A stretch of DNA of 64,000 nucleotides from Cryptomeria japonica (Eukaryota; Streptophyta; Pinopsida; Cupressales; Cupressaceae). Both the position numbers and the translations under genes were made by a program. This document shows, piece after piece, positions 45,451 to 57,235 of this stretch (positions are counted from its first letter, which is position 1; each line of letters starts with the position of its first letter). The DNA is taken from NCBI RefSeq assembly GCF_030272615.1, contig NC_081408.1, forward strand, positions 308,143,950-308,207,949, read 5' to 3'. The notes beneath the pieces are model-generated. The model saw only the letters and a list, made by a program, of their open reading frames with translations, had not been told where the DNA came from and made no database searches.

Positions 45451-46752
45451 TGTTGGAATGTGTTGTTGTAATTGATGTCAACATATTCTTGTGTTCTTAT
45501 GCTTCAGTGTTGCAGAGAGTTGGCTTGGTTGGTATATTACAGATATGCTGATACATATTTAAGGATTCAAAGATTAATATCTTCAGTTGATTCAACATGA
45601 GTTTAAGTGTTTCAGAAGGTGATTTGGTCATGTTATGTTGTCCAGTGTGATGGATGGTTTTTCTATTGGTTTTGCATTATAGAGTTGTGATTTATGATTT
45701 GTATTGCTCCAGAATTGATTCATTATGTTGAGAGGATTTTTGAGAGTGTTTGGGACATTCGTGTGTATCCTTATTTCGAGTGGTTCATGATTTAAAACTT
45801 CAGAAGCATATTTTTTAGTTTGTCAGTAAGTTATGTTGGTGTTCTTGAGCTTCAGAAGAGAGATGATGATGATTCTTGTAATTTGAGTTGTTGCAGAGGA
45901 TTTCACATTGATTTTTGATGTTTCTCGAGCTTGTTCTATCCTTGTTGTTGGTCCACTTTGATCATTGTGCGTGTTATTGAATATTTTATTGGTTTGGTGG
46001 TATTCTTCGTGTTATGCAACTTTCTAGCCAACCTGTTGGTTCTTACATGTTGCAGATGATCTTGGCGAGATATTAGATGGTGTTGCGTGTTCAAGGTTTT
46101 GGTTTAGGTGCATGCTATGTCTTTGCCGACATTATATTGGTTGGCATATTGATTTATGTATCGTGGGATGTAATTTTGTAATTAGGTCTTATGAGTTGAG
46201 CTGACCTTGAAATTAAGGTTGATGATTTGTATAAATAAGTGTAATAATCATGTAAGATGTGTGTCTACATTCTTTGAGAGTGTTGTATGTGAGAACAAGA
46301 GAATTGATCTTTTGTAAGTGTGAAGAAGAGAAGAGAAGTGTTGCAGAGAAGACAATGTGCTTAACCGGAAATGTGATCAGGCATTCGGAGATGCTATTCT
46401 TTCAGTTCATGTAATCCAGATTGGTGTTCGATCTTTGTATGGCAGTCAACCTTCCCTGTGTTGTATGCCTTTGTTGTTTTTGAGAAGTGAGATCTAGGCA
46501 ATGTGCTTTAATGCATGTGCATTCCCCATTGTAATATTTACACATACTACTGCAGAGTATCATCATATTGTGGGTAGGCTCCCACCGTGGTTTTTCCCTT
46601 AACCGAATTTTCCACATCAAAAATCGATGTTATGTGTTTATCTTTGTTCTTGTTGTTCTCAATCAGATTTTAAGTTGAGGTTAATTTGTTTAAGTTTGGT
46701 GAAAACTGATTCACCCCCCCTCTCAGTTTTCCCGCATTGTTGTTGTGAACAG
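45451..46752 (+). repeat. S3: Copia LTR of the C1/C3 family, no internal region
   Basis: TGTTGGAATGTG...TTGTGAACA, 1,302 bp, aligned with the C1 and C3 LTRs: TATAAATAA at 46,230, palindrome at 46,509, CCCCCC near 46,715. No primer site or polypurine tract adjoins it. Flanking 5-mers differ (AGAGT and GACCG), so either the duplication decayed or recombination with a distant copy removed one flank. Confidence 0.85.
46230..46238 (+). promoter_or_regulatory. TATA box of S3
   Basis: TATAAATAA, at the same LTR place as in C1. Confidence 0.65.
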
Positions 46753-48085
46753 ACCGATGGGGATATTATTCTTAGAGTGAGTCATGATGACTTGGTTATC
46801 TTGGAGGATCATTCTCATTCCCCACTCCTAGTCTACTTGATGAATAGTCACCTTAGAGATATTGCCCATTCTTGTTTTTGAACGCATTATTTTTTATGCT
46901 TTGTCTTCTCATGCATATGGATATTGAGCTACGGTTTTTTATGTTTGTAGGGTTTATATGAGGAGTGTGTGGCTTGGTTATCTCCTTGTGCACATAAGTT
47001 CATTTATGATGTCATTCAATGATGAAGAGTTCTAGGAGATTTTATTGGCACGAGTTACAAATATGGGAAAGAATTTGAGTTTTATCTTCCTTGGATAGAG
47101 AGGCTTACATCCATGTTTGACATATGATATTTATTGATTGGTTGTTGTTGAGGATTTTCATTTGAGGTGTTATGAAGGAGATCATACTTGGCATAATTTA
47201 GTATTCAAAGATTCATGCAAGGCATATTACATGATTTGATTTACAAGCTCTCTTTGGTCTTGTTCTTCTTTTTGGATGTTTGTATTCACAAGACATTGGT
47301 TTTAAGGTTTATGTGGAGCTGTGATGATCAATATGCTACTGGTCATGCATTGTTCATTTTGGGCAATACTATTCTTGTTATTTAAATCATGTTTATTTTC
47401 TTGGATATTGTTTCTCCATTATGTATTGTGAAAATTATTTGGTGTATATTGTCACCTTACTTGTTAAATACTTTCACAATTGTAGTCTTCCCCATAGAAG
47501 ATGGTTGACATCATTTTTTTGTTTTTGTTTTGTTATTTATTTTAATTCATAGATGCATGTAGGATAAGAGCACATGAATTTTATCAATTTTCCTATTTGG
47601 CTATTTGTGGAAGGTGGAGGCCAAAATACCAATACAAGGGTTTAACTTGAAGGCAAGGCCCTAAACAACCCCAACACTTTTTTTGTACTTGTATTTTTAG
47701 GTATCTCAAAATCACTCAACAAAATAATAGTTTGCAAGTGATTTTGTATTTATTATTGATTCCATTTCATTGTTGAATGTGATATAAATATTTGTATTTA
47801 GTGTATTTATTGATCATTTTCATTACATTTTATTTTTTTCTACGTTTCATGCTTAATTGAATTGGTTGGGTGAGCTACCAAATAACATTTTTTGTATTTT
47901 TGGAAGTGTTTTGATAGCTTGGCTCATACAAATGACAGTGCAATGTGTTGGCATCCTAGACAGTGAAGTGTTTGGTGCCGAGTTCTACGCTCTATCTCTT
48001 TTTTTGGTAAAACATTTTTACAAATCATTCTTTTATTTTTAGAAAATACTACTTTGTTAATTCCTTTGTATGTTTTTGATTGAAT
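46753..48085. other. Unassigned DNA
   Basis: 1.3 kb, T-rich, no gene or element end recognised. Same general composition as 43,852-45,450, so S3 may have landed in one continuous old region. Confidence 0.4.
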
Positions 48086-48090
48086 AAATG

Positions 48091-49435
48091 TGTAGTGTCA
48101 TAAATAGTAACCCAATACAATTTCACACTCCTCTTTTGGGCCTTTTATTTTGTGTGTCTTCTCCTATGTCATTTCAGGCTTATTTAGGGTTCTATCCTAT
48201 TTTAAATTTCAAGGCACATTGTTCCCCACTTAAATTTCATCAATCCAAATTTAAATTCTAGATCCAATATTAAGGCCCTATTATCTTGCTTCCCTAAAAC
48301 TGCTCCTTGTTTTGTCAAGTCACTATGACCAATTCTTTTTGGCTAAATTTTGGGAGAGTAATGTTTTGGCCTTAACATTGGTAAATTTGGTCTCAAAATT
48401 GGGATAAAACCATTGTACGTTGGACTAAATGCAAAATAACCTTGAGAACCCTATATAAGAAATCACCTCTAATTCATATGATCACATCTTGGACATCCAA
48501 AATTTTTGCTCAAGCACTGAATTCTTCATTCAAGAGCAAATATGAGTACAAGGCACATCAGGCTACAACAAGCTATCTTCAAGTATATTTTCATGATGAT
48601 TTTTATGATTTATCATGTTATTGCATTAACACTTGGACAATTTATCTAAAGAGAATTGCATCATCAATCAAAGGTATAATCATTTCATTTCAGCATTTTA
48701 ATTCAACATTTCCTTCAGATTTAGCCTCTCCCCTACCAAGGGCAAGTTCTTCTTCAATAATTTTTGTAGTGGAGGTTAAAACCTACCCAAGGTTTGACTT
48801 AGGTAATCCTCTATACATCCCAACACTATTTTACTCTCATTTTGTGCATTTGCAATCTCAAAAATAGGTTTTGGACTCAATATACAATTATAGGAGCATA
48901 GTTCAGATAGAGATAGAGGCAACCAAACAAAATTTAGCAAAAGGGGAAAGGACTAAGGAACCTAGCACCCTAGTCCACTTGGACCAAGGTGCCTAGCACC
49001 AGTGTCCACGTGGTTTAACCTAAAATTTGATAGGGAGTCATTTTGGAAGATCTTGAGACTAGTTTTAATCCTCATTTGCACCCAAAAATATGTTAGGACT
49101 AGGGCACATATCCACAATGTCCAACAATTTTGAGATTTGATTTCAGAGATAAGTTCTTCCCTGCATCTCATTTCAAATTCTGTATATCTTAGTTGATTTG
49201 GAATTTTTCATTTGTTGTTTATGTTTATTATTGCTAATTTTGTATCATTTAAGCTAGTTTTTGCATCATTTCATTTTATTATATCAAATTACAAAAGAGA
49301 ATAACCAATCAAATTTCCTAGCTCTCCCAAGGGTCTAAAGTTTGGCCTATTAATTATTCTTTAATGAAATATTGATGTGAATCGGATTTATTCTTAGTTT
49401 GCATGTTTAGACTAGTGAACCTCATTTTCACTACA
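48091..49435 (+). repeat. G3 5' LTR
   Basis: TGTAGTGTCATAAAT...TCACTACA. TATATAAG at 48,452. An open frame of 141 codons (48,442) starts just after the TATA box and a related frame exists in the 3' LTR at 56,928, but both lack any motif. The end could be five bases further (49,440). Confidence 0.85.
48452..48459 (+). promoter_or_regulatory. TATA box of the G3 LTR
   Basis: TATATAAG. The 3' LTR has ATATATATGAC at the same place. Confidence 0.6.
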
Positions 49436-49443
49436 TAATATTT

Positions 49444-49456
49444 TGGTGAACCCAAC
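49444..49456 (+). other. G3 primer-binding site (tRNA-Trp type)
   Basis: TGGTGAACCCAAC, one change (G to A) from the expected TGGTGAACCCGAC. Confidence 0.78.
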
Positions 49457-49642
49457 TCTTCTTACATTTGCATGAATTTTGATTTTAAGTTTCACATATG
49501 ATTTTCTACATACAATTTTTATATTGAAGTGTAATCATCTATTGTTTATGTACTTTCATTGGTTAAATAGTCATAAAATTCCACAATAATATCACTTATA
49601 TCATGCATTTAACACATAATTTGAAAAAGAAAATTATTTTCA

Positions 49643-51380
49643 TTGTGTTTTCAATTAGTTAGTTTTATGATGCATATATTTTATATATGTGATAGTGGCC
49701 TAGACTCCCTTGTCTCACTCTATCCCTCTCCAAAATATCCTCCTATCCATGATAACATTTGGGTGCAAGAAGAGATTATTAACACTTCTTTCAAAAATCT
49801 ACCTCCTAGGGATGAAGCTTTGAGGAATTATGGTGATCCTTCCCCTAGAATGTACCTCTCCATGAGGATATTTAAGTACAAGAGGATGATATCACAAACA
49901 TCTTCTTTAATGTAAATTTACCTTCCACACACTTGAATGACATCTCATCTAGAGATGAAGCATTGATGGATATTTCTAATCCCTAGTTTGTCCTACTCAT
50001 GAGGATACCTTGGAACAAGAGGATGATATCATTAGCATGTTTCTTAATCCATTTCCTTCTAGAGATGAATCCTTGGAAAAAGAAGAGCCCAATCAATTCA
50101 ATGCTATTTATTTTTGTAGCCATGTGAAGCCTAAAATTGTTGTCCATGTTTGTCAAGATGCATGCCTCTACCTCAATGCAAGCTAGCGATTATTGTTAAA
50201 GGTAGTATAAATCAACAACCTAATTATCATGTAGTTGATCACACTTATAAAACTCAAGAAAACAAGCAAAATTCAAATATTCTTCACACTTCGCAACTTC
50301 GTGCTCCTCCAGCTAAGACTTCCCTTTGGGATGTGATTCAAAATTTACCTACATACTATGAGGTCCTCCAAGAAGCCTTACAAATTTTATTTGTCTCACC
50401 TTCTACTATAAAACATGATGTAGCAACCTTTCTTGATCACATGCATGAAACAAAGCCATATATTGTGTTCCAACAACATGAGTTACATCCTTTGGATGTT
50501 CAAAATCAATATGTTCCCCTTGTGATTATTGTTCTCATTAATGGTAATGCTATAATATGTACCCTAGTTGATAATGGATTAGGTATTAATGTTTGAGGCA
50601 TTGAATTGTTACATAAGTTCAAGATGGATACATCCCTTATTCAACCAAATTCTATCTCTATTCTTGGATTTGATATTGTTTGTAAATAATCATTATGTAC
50701 AATTGCGTTTCTTATTATAGTAGGTCCTATGATGCTTCCCACACCTATCCATGTTATTATTTGTACTCTCACATACAATCTTCTTCTAGGTAGACAATGG
50801 ATCCATGATATGCAAGAAGTCTCTTCTATTCTTCATCACTATCTCAAATTCATTTACAACAACAAGATGTACACTCTAGAAGGTGATAAAAATCTATATA
50901 GTGGTGTTGAAAAGAGGTAGGATCTATATCTTACCTTAACACTATGATTCCTTCTACAACACAATCTCTTATTTATGATGCCTTCTTAGAAGATGATTGG
51001 GGTTCTTTAGAATTTACACCCCACTTTTTTGGACAGTATAAAGTCCCTAAATTGAAACCTGAAGCATCAAAGGGGCCTGGTGTGTCTTTTTTCAAGCTTC
51101 TTCTAAATCAATTCCAACCTCGTTTTCTTCTAACACATGTATTTATGATGATTGGACTCTTTATACTCCAACCCAATTGAAACTAAGAGTGAACCCTCTT
51201 TTCCTGACATTTCAACACCCACTAAAAGTCCTACATTTGATTTAAAAAAATATTATTGATTTGGTTTAAAAATCCTTTCTAAGAATGGATACACTAGACA
51301 TGGTTTAGGATGTATGCAAAAAAGAATTAAGGATCATGAGAAATATACGTCACACTTTTCTATGTCTAATACATCTATGT
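49643..51380 (+). pseudogene. G3 gag/protease-like polyprotein, part 1
   Basis: Opens with a polar segment containing SPRMYLSMRIFKYKR (G1 has SPRAYL). From 50,150 comes a protease-like domain: ICTLVDNGLGINV (50,560-50,596), the gypsy retropepsin core with D-N-G for D-T/S-G, preceded by LWDVIQNLPTYYEVL and followed by LLLGRQWIHDMQEVSSILHH. Then, after a shift near 50,930, DWGSLEFTPHFFGQYKVPK, and a G-patch-like ILSKNGYTRHGLGCMQKR near 51,270-51,310. Stops near 50,596, 50,688, 50,918 and 51,177. Interrupted by G4. The same core in G2 reads LLIDGGVGLNIC, so the two are homologous; G3 shows no RT after it. Confidence 0.7.
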
Positions 51381-51385
51381 CTTCT
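51381..51385. repeat. Probable G4 target-site duplication, left copy
   Basis: CTTCT before TGATTCAAGAG; CTTCT also at 54,926-54,930. This requires the LTR to end three bases past its CA (GCATTA), so the exact right boundary is uncertain. Confidence 0.5.
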
Positions 51386-52193
51386 TGATTCAAGAGCATC
51401 TCCGGTCAATGAGCATCTTGCATCAACCAAAAACATTTCCTTTCAAGTTTTGTTCTTTTTGCAGTTTTAATATTCTTACCCGTATGTACCAGTAGTTGCT
51501 TGTTCTTCATGGTAGATCTTGTTTGTAGTTTCTTAGCGATTTCATGTGGTTGATTCCAGATTTCTAGTTCATTTGGGTTCTTCTCCGATCAATTATTGCT
51601 TCTGGTTGGCTATTTCTAGGTTCTCGGGACAGTTCTTGTGCTTACTGGTTGGTTTTCCTTCATTATCAACATGATTCTTGGCATGTGGATCCATCTTGGG
51701 TCTTGTCTGATGTTCTTTGGCATGTGGCCGACCTTCGTACTGAACCATATCACTTGGTTGTTATTTTCTGAAAATATTTCTTAAATCTTAGGGCCGACCT
51801 AATTACACGTTTTATTTTCCTGCATTGGTGAATGTAATCTTTTGAGGCTGACCTAGATATGTTCCGTTGGGTATAAATATGATGTTATGTAATCATTGGT
51901 AGGGGCAAAGGAAGTAGAACTAAGAATAAGGATTGAGATTCACATGTTGTGATCTGGTTGAATTTTTTAGTCCTAGTTGGGTTGTTTCTAGCTTGAAGCC
52001 TGTATGTAACCGATTAACTATCGGATGTTATTTGATGATAATCTGATGATTACCGAATGATTTATGGAAGTTATATGGCTTAAATACGATACGTTTATAT
52101 GAATTTGTTATTTTTTCTTTCTATTTACATTGTGTCTCTCTCGTTGCATAAGTTGGTTGACTCTTTTGAGGGTATTTACCGGTTATGGCTGCA
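51386..52193 (+). repeat. G4 5' LTR
   Basis: TGATTCAAGAGC...TATGGCTGCA. TATAAATA at 51,872 with a matching copy near 54,601 in the partner. Confidence 0.85.
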
Positions 52194-52198
52194 TAAAT

Positions 52199-52210
52199 TG
52201 GTATCAGAGC
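52199..52210 (+). other. G4 primer-binding site (initiator Met tRNA)
   Basis: TGGTATCAGAGC, the exact usual plant form, five bases after the LTR CA. Confidence 0.93.
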
Positions 52211-52215
52211 TGGTT

Positions 52216-54054
52216 ATGGACCAACTGGTGGAAGAATCATTTGTGAAGATTGAGGCATTTCTTGAGGTTGTCAGATCACCGAGTGGAGGCAGGTTGCATG
52301 TGTGTTTAATAGATCGCTAAGGGGAGGCAATTGAAACCAATAGTCAGATCGCCGAGTTGAGGCAATTCACCGGAGACCACCGAGGGGTAGAATAGATGAT
52401 GGAAGACTTCAAGAATGAAGTGAGGAATGAGATTTATAATTCTTTGGCTGGTTGGTGAAGAAAAATTGATTCTGAGGATGAATACAAGGAAGTTGGTGAA
52501 GAGCTTGAGGAAGCTGAAGGGCTGGAAGATGAGAGCGAGGAGAGATTCCTAAGAGCAGTGGCATAAGAAAGTAAATTGCATAAAGTTGAGGTTTCTATTT
52601 TTTACAGAACACTGAACCCAGAGGATTTGATCGATTGGATCAGAGAGTTAGAGGACTACTTTGAGTTTGAGGATGTCAAGGACATGCAGAGAGTTCAATT
52701 GGAACAAACCAAGTTGAAAGGGCATGCTTCTTTGTGGTGGAAGGAATTACAGAAAGATAGAGAAAAGGTGGTGAGGTACATCAATGGACTTTCTTTTAAC
52801 ATTCAAGATGAGATGAGTATGTTGAAGTTTTCAACAATTGAAGAAGCTTACTAGTATGCTTTGAAGGCTGAGGAGAATGTGAGAAGAAGACAACCGAATA
52901 AGGGAAAGGAGAAATTCAAGATGAATGATAGTATGAAGAAATCAGTTGAAGAAGAGGAGTCAAAACCTAAGTGGAGTAAAGAACTAGAACAAAAGACACC
53001 AAGGAAGGGTAGTAGTAGTACCGGTAGAGATCTCTCTGGCAAATGTTTCAAGTGTGGAGAAACCGGACATAGATCCTATAAATGTAAGCAAGGAATATCA
53101 AGAAGTTGTATGGAAAGTGAAGAACCAGATGGTACTGGATTTGACTGTGCACCAGAGCAAGGATAATCCCTTATGTTCAGAAGAAAGGATACCAGATTTG
53201 CTTAGAGGAGGAGTCTTTTCTAGATTATATTCAAATCAAGTGGTAAGTGTTGTACGATCATTGAAGATAGTGGAAGTACTGATAATTTAGTATCTAAGGA
53301 GATGGTTGAGAAGATTGGGTTGAAGAGGCTTAAGAATCCTTGTCCTTATGAGGTAAATTAGTTACAAGATGATCAAAAGGTAGAGATAAAGGAGCAGTGT
53401 TGGGTGGATTTCAATATTGGGCCTTTCAAAGATGAAATTTTATGTGATGTTTTGTCAATGAATGTTTGTCATGTCTTGTTGGGAAAACCTTGGCAGTATG
53501 ATAAAGGAGCTATTTGTCACTATAGAAGAAACCTAGTTACTATTGAAAAGGATGGGTAGAAATTCACATTGATCTCTTTGAAGGAGAAAGAGAAAGAGGT
53601 GAAGAATCAGAGTCCTAAGAAAAGTTGCAGGAAACCGGTGGCAGAGGTTATACTGAAAGGTTTGAAAGAATCGGTGGCAAAGGTTATACCAAAAGGTTTG
53701 ATAGAACTGGTTGTAGAGATTATACCAGAGGTTTTGAAGAAAGATCTGATAGAATCAATTGCAGAGATTATACTAGAGGGTGACATGAATTGGCAGAAGG
53801 ATCTAATAGATGAATCTGATGGATAGATGGAACCGGATGAAAAGGAGATGATGGTAACAAACTGGATAAGGTCTTGTGGAAAAACCAAATCAAAATTGCA
53901 GAAACAAAGGCAATGTGCAGATCTGAAGCAAAGAAATAAAAACAAAGGGAGTCAAAGATTAGAGAAGCCAGTTGAAGCACCGGGAGAGATAGAGTAGATA
54001 TTGGCAGATAAAGAAGATGTTTAGATAGAAAATGAGCATGGGATCTTCATTTGA
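52216..54054 (+). pseudogene. G4 gag-protease polyprotein
   Basis: One frame of 613 codons from ATG 52,216 to TGA 54,052, with stops but no frameshift. Acidic N-terminus to about codon 110. Gag domain: LNPEDLIDWIRELEDYFEFE and TKLKGHASLWWKEL (52,615-52,745). A Lys/Glu-rich linker precedes the CCHC knuckle CFKCGETGHRSYKC at 53,044-53,085. The aspartic protease has DSGSTDNLVS from 53,266 and VLLGKPWQYD near 53,480. After it come 12-residue repeats (53,635-53,790) and a basic tail. Internal stops (52,852 TAG in AY*YALKAEE, 53,164 TAA, 53,539 region TAG and others) suit Gln or Trp codons. Protease core residues are intact. Packs and matures particles; polymerase must come from elsewhere. Confidence 0.85.
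53635..53790 (+). repeat. 36-bp coding repeats after the G4 protease
   Basis: Units read VAEVILKGLKES, VAKVIPKGLIEL, VVEIIPEVLKKDLIES and IAEIILEGD. The first two are exactly 36 bp, the third is lengthened by 12 bp; all keep frame. Amphipathic helix pattern; function unknown. Confidence 0.8.
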
Positions 54055-54114
54055 AATCCTTTTAGATGTTCACGAGTTGCCTCTCATGGAACATATTTTT
54101 CTACTTGGGTTGTC

Positions 54115-54922
54115 TAATGCAAGAGCATCCCCAGTCAATGAGCAATCTTGTATCAACCAAAAAGATTTCCTTTCAAATTTTGTTCTTTTGCAGTTTCACT
54201 ATTATTACCGATATGTACCGGTAGTTGCTTGTTCTTCATGGTAGATCTTGTTTGTAGTTTCCTAGTGGTTTCATGTGGTTGATTCTAGATTTGTAGTTCA
54301 TTTGGGTTCTTCTTTGGTCAGTTATTGCTTCCGGTTGGCTGTTTCTGGGTTCCCAGGATAGTTCTTGTGCTTATCGGTTGGTTTTCCTTCATTACCGACT
54401 CGATTCATGGCATGTGGATCCATCTTGGGTCTTGTTCGATGATATTTGGCATGTAGCCGACCTTCTTGTTGAACTGCATCACTTGGTTGTTATTTTTCAG
54501 AAAGATTTCTTAAATCTTAGGGCCGACCTAATTATACATTTCATTTTCTTGTATTGGTGAATGTAATATTTTGAGGTCGACCCAGATATGTTCTAGTGGG
54601 TATAAATATGATGTTATGTAATAATTGGTAAGGGCAGAGGAAGTAGAACTAAGAATAAGGATTGAGATTCACATGTTTTGATCTGGTTGACTTTTAGAGT
54701 CCCAGTTGGGTTATTTCTGGTTTGAAACCTGCATGTAACCGATTAACTACTGGATGTTCTTTGATGATAATCTAATGATTATCGGATTATTTCCAGAAGT
54801 TATATGGCTTGAATATGATTAGTTTATATGAATTTTTTATGTTTTTTTTCTGTTTGCATTGTGTCTCCCTCGTTACATAAGTCAGTTGATTCTTCTAAGG
54901 TTTTTTACCGGTTATGACTGCA
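54115..54922 (+). repeat. G4 3' LTR
   Basis: 808 bp, pair of the 5' LTR. The expected TG start now reads TA (TAATGCAAGAGC). Ends GACTGCA. No clear polypurine tract is visible just upstream. Confidence 0.85.
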
Positions 54923-54930
54923 TTACTTCT

Positions 54931-55150
54931 TCTCCCAACATCTCATCACAAAAAAATAGTATTTTTTTAAAGTTTATTAAAGCCAACTTGATTACTCTCC
55001 CTTTGAAAAATTGAAGAAAATATCATAAACAAAATCAAGGCAATTATTCTTTTTGTGTCTATCATCAATTTCATGGCCATTCCACTAATGAATGTCATGG
55101 TTTGGAGTATAAAATTCAACAACTTATCATAAATATAGTATCATTTAAGT
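54931..55150 (+). pseudogene. G3 polyprotein, part 2: zinc-knuckle-like piece
   Basis: One frame, with stops, leads to CVYHQFHGHSTNECHGLEYK near 55,045-55,105, a Cys-X2-His-X4-His-X4-Cys cluster like FCEYHHTKGHKTASC in G2 gag. In G1 a similar cluster likewise follows the G-patch-like piece, so the order protease, G-patch-like, knuckle-like is a property of this family. Confidence 0.55.
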
Positions 55151-55895
55151 GATAAGTGACAATGAATGTGATACCCCTTCTAAATAAAATTCATTTCATA
55201 TTATTTTTCTTGTCACTTTGTGACATTGGTAGCTTACCTATTGGGGGCTCATTGTGATTCAAGGTGGTACAATTTCATGTGTAATCATACTTGGATAGAA
55301 ACATAATAGCCTAGTTATTTTTGTCCTATGTTGGGAGGAATAATAGTTTTCAATTCATTCCTACTTTCTAATGATCCATTTTCCCTTTTTTGAGTTGTAT
55401 CTTTTATAACTAGATATGCTTGTGTGAATTCTTTGTCCTTAATGAGGATTTTATCCTTTCTTGGAAGTGTGTATCATTGATTAGGACCTCTTCCTTACTT
55501 AAAATCTTATGTCTTTTATAAATCATCTCTCCTTGGTGTTTAAAGTGTTCAATCCTTCATCAATAATACATCTCCTATCAATAAGGGAAGGTGTGTGTTC
55601 TTGGTCTCCTTCTCCTTTCTTAGTTTTGAAGATGTCATCTTTATTAAAGATATCCTCTCTTTTTTGGAGGTAGATATATTTAGGTAAAGATATCCCCCCG
55701 GTTTGATAGTCATTTATCATTGATAAGGACCCCTTTACATTTTTTGGAAGTTAAATCTCCTTTACAACTATCTCCTCCTTTAAATATTGCATCCTTTACA
55801 AGGATCTTTCTTCGTATCTTGGAATACATGCATTTTTGTCAAGGATATCTCCTTTGTATCAAATGTGTTTATCCTTGATGTGGATCTCTATCTTC
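55151..55895 (+). other. G3 internal non-coding region
   Basis: T-rich, similar in wording to G1 4,800-6,380, no gene. Confidence 0.5.
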
Positions 55896-55933
55896 CTTAA
55901 GATATCAACATGAAAATATGTTGACATATTAAG
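55896..55933 (+). other. Conserved long hairpin (G3 copy)
   Basis: CTTAAGATATCAACAT, 6-base loop, ATGTTGACATATTAAG: 14 of 16 pairs, followed by AGGGGG. Counterpart of 6,389-6,428. Confidence 0.75.
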
Positions 55934-56572
55934 AGGGGGCATACGAAGCCTCACTTAACCCATAGTCATTCATTGATGTGCCCCCAAAGTGGTGGTGTTG
56001 TGTTACATAGCATCGCTTGAGGCGTGGTTATCAATCTTTAGATCTTTGTTCTTGGTCATCTAGTATAGTTTGGCTTGCTAGTGTGATCATTGTTGTCCAA
56101 GCCTACTCAAGTGTTGGTTATCATGTTTGTGTTTTCTCATGCATGGGTCACCTAGTATAACATGGTTTTATAGTGATCATTTTGTTTCACTACATGAATC
56201 AATCAACATAACACACCTTGTTGGACAGTGGAGTTCATGCCTTGTCTCATCAATTGTACATCCTTTCTCTTTTTGTAACTCCATTTGTGCTCTTGTAATA
56301 ACATGATAAGAATGGTATTAGCGATTGAAATTTTTTGACATCAAAGTCTCTTCAAATAGTTGACTTGGAACCTTGTGTTTGATTTAGTACCAGTGTTGTT
56401 TTATTATTTTATACTTGATTTCTTTTGCATGGATTGATAGGATCCTATGCTTGGGGTCTTGTGCATCCCTCAATATTAGTGTCATCCTATCTCTAGTTTG
56501 TCCTACTCTTAGATGCTCTATCTCTTCATCTCTACTTTACCGTGAGTATGAGTGTAAGTTAATACTCTCACT
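55934..56572 (+). other. G3 3' untranslated region
   Basis: No gene seen and no minisatellite, in contrast to G1. Shares the end piece (CAATATTAGTG, CTCTACTTTACCG) with G1 near 7,480-7,560. Confidence 0.5.
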
Positions 56573-56587
56573 AAAGTGTGGGCTAAA
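56573..56587 (+). other. G3 polypurine tract
   Basis: AAAGTGTGGGCTAAA just before the TGTAG start of the 3' LTR, as in G1. Confidence 0.6.
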
Positions 56588-57235
56588 TGTAGTGTCATAA
56601 ATTGTAACTCCTTATAGTTTCACACTCCTTATTTGGGCCCTTTATTTAGTGTGCCTTCTCCTATCAAGATACTTTATTGCCCAATTAAATGTCATCAGTC
56701 CAGATTTTTATATTAGATCCAATATTAGTGTCCAATTATCTTGTCTCCCTAAAAATTGGATCCTAATTTGTCAAGTAACAATAACTTAGCTATAATAACC
56801 TATGCTTTTTGGCTTAAATTTCAAGAGATAAATGTGTTGGCCTTAACATTGCTGAATCTAGTCTCAAAATTGGGATATGACTATTGTAAGTTAGTCTAAA
56901 TACAAAAATACCTCAAGAATCATATATATGACATCATCTCTAATTCATTTGATCATATCTTTCACATCCAAAAGTTTTATTCAAGCACTCAATTATTCAT
57001 TCAAGATTAGATATGAGTACAAGGAGCATCAAGCTACAACAAGCTATCTTCAAGTATGTGTTCATGATAATTTTTTTCACCATTTATCATGTTATTGCAA
57101 CAACACTTGGAGGAATTATCTAAAGAGAATTGCATCATCAATCAAGGGTATAATCATTTCAATTCAATATTTAATTCATATTTAGTCATTGACCTACTAA
57201 GGGTAAACTCTCTTCATCATTGTTGTTGTAGTGTC
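56588..57235 (+). repeat. G3 3' LTR, truncated
   Basis: Matches 48,091-48,770 of the 5' LTR, then similarity ends abruptly near TTGTAGTG at about 57,235. Confidence 0.8.

Larger units (their letters stand above)
51386..54922 (+). mobile_element. G4: non-autonomous gypsy-type element with gag and protease only
   Basis: LTRs 51,386-52,193 and 54,115-54,922, 808 bp each, Met-tRNA primer site 52,199-52,210, and a single 613-codon reading frame. No RT, RNase H or integrase between LTRs only 1.9 kb apart. Gag and protease are of the Ty3/gypsy kind. It fits the class called TR-GAG. Inserted into G3 between its G-patch-like and zinc-knuckle-like pieces, so it is younger than G3. Confidence 0.88.
48091..57235 (+). 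mobile_element. G3: gypsy-type element without pol, split by G4, 3' end lost
   Basis: 5' LTR 48,091-49,435, tRNA-Trp primer site 49,444, internal coding remains 49,643-51,380 and 54,931-55,150, conserved hairpin 55,896, polypurine tract before 56,588, and a 3' LTR that stops matching after about 57,235. LTR start TGTAGTGTCATAAAT, hairpin, tract and protein pieces all match G1, so the two are one broad family. No RT or integrase. The last 700 bp or so of the 3' LTR is missing, so no target duplication can be read (left flank AAATG). Confidence 0.85.

Noticed and set aside
47857-48042. 61-codon frame with a hydrophobic core
   Set aside because: Short, no homologous context, unassigned T-rich DNA.
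48442-48867. 141-codon frame within the G3 5' LTR
   Set aside because: Lies in the LTR just after the TATA box; a related but broken frame exists in the 3' LTR. Likely shared LTR sequence, with no protein motif.
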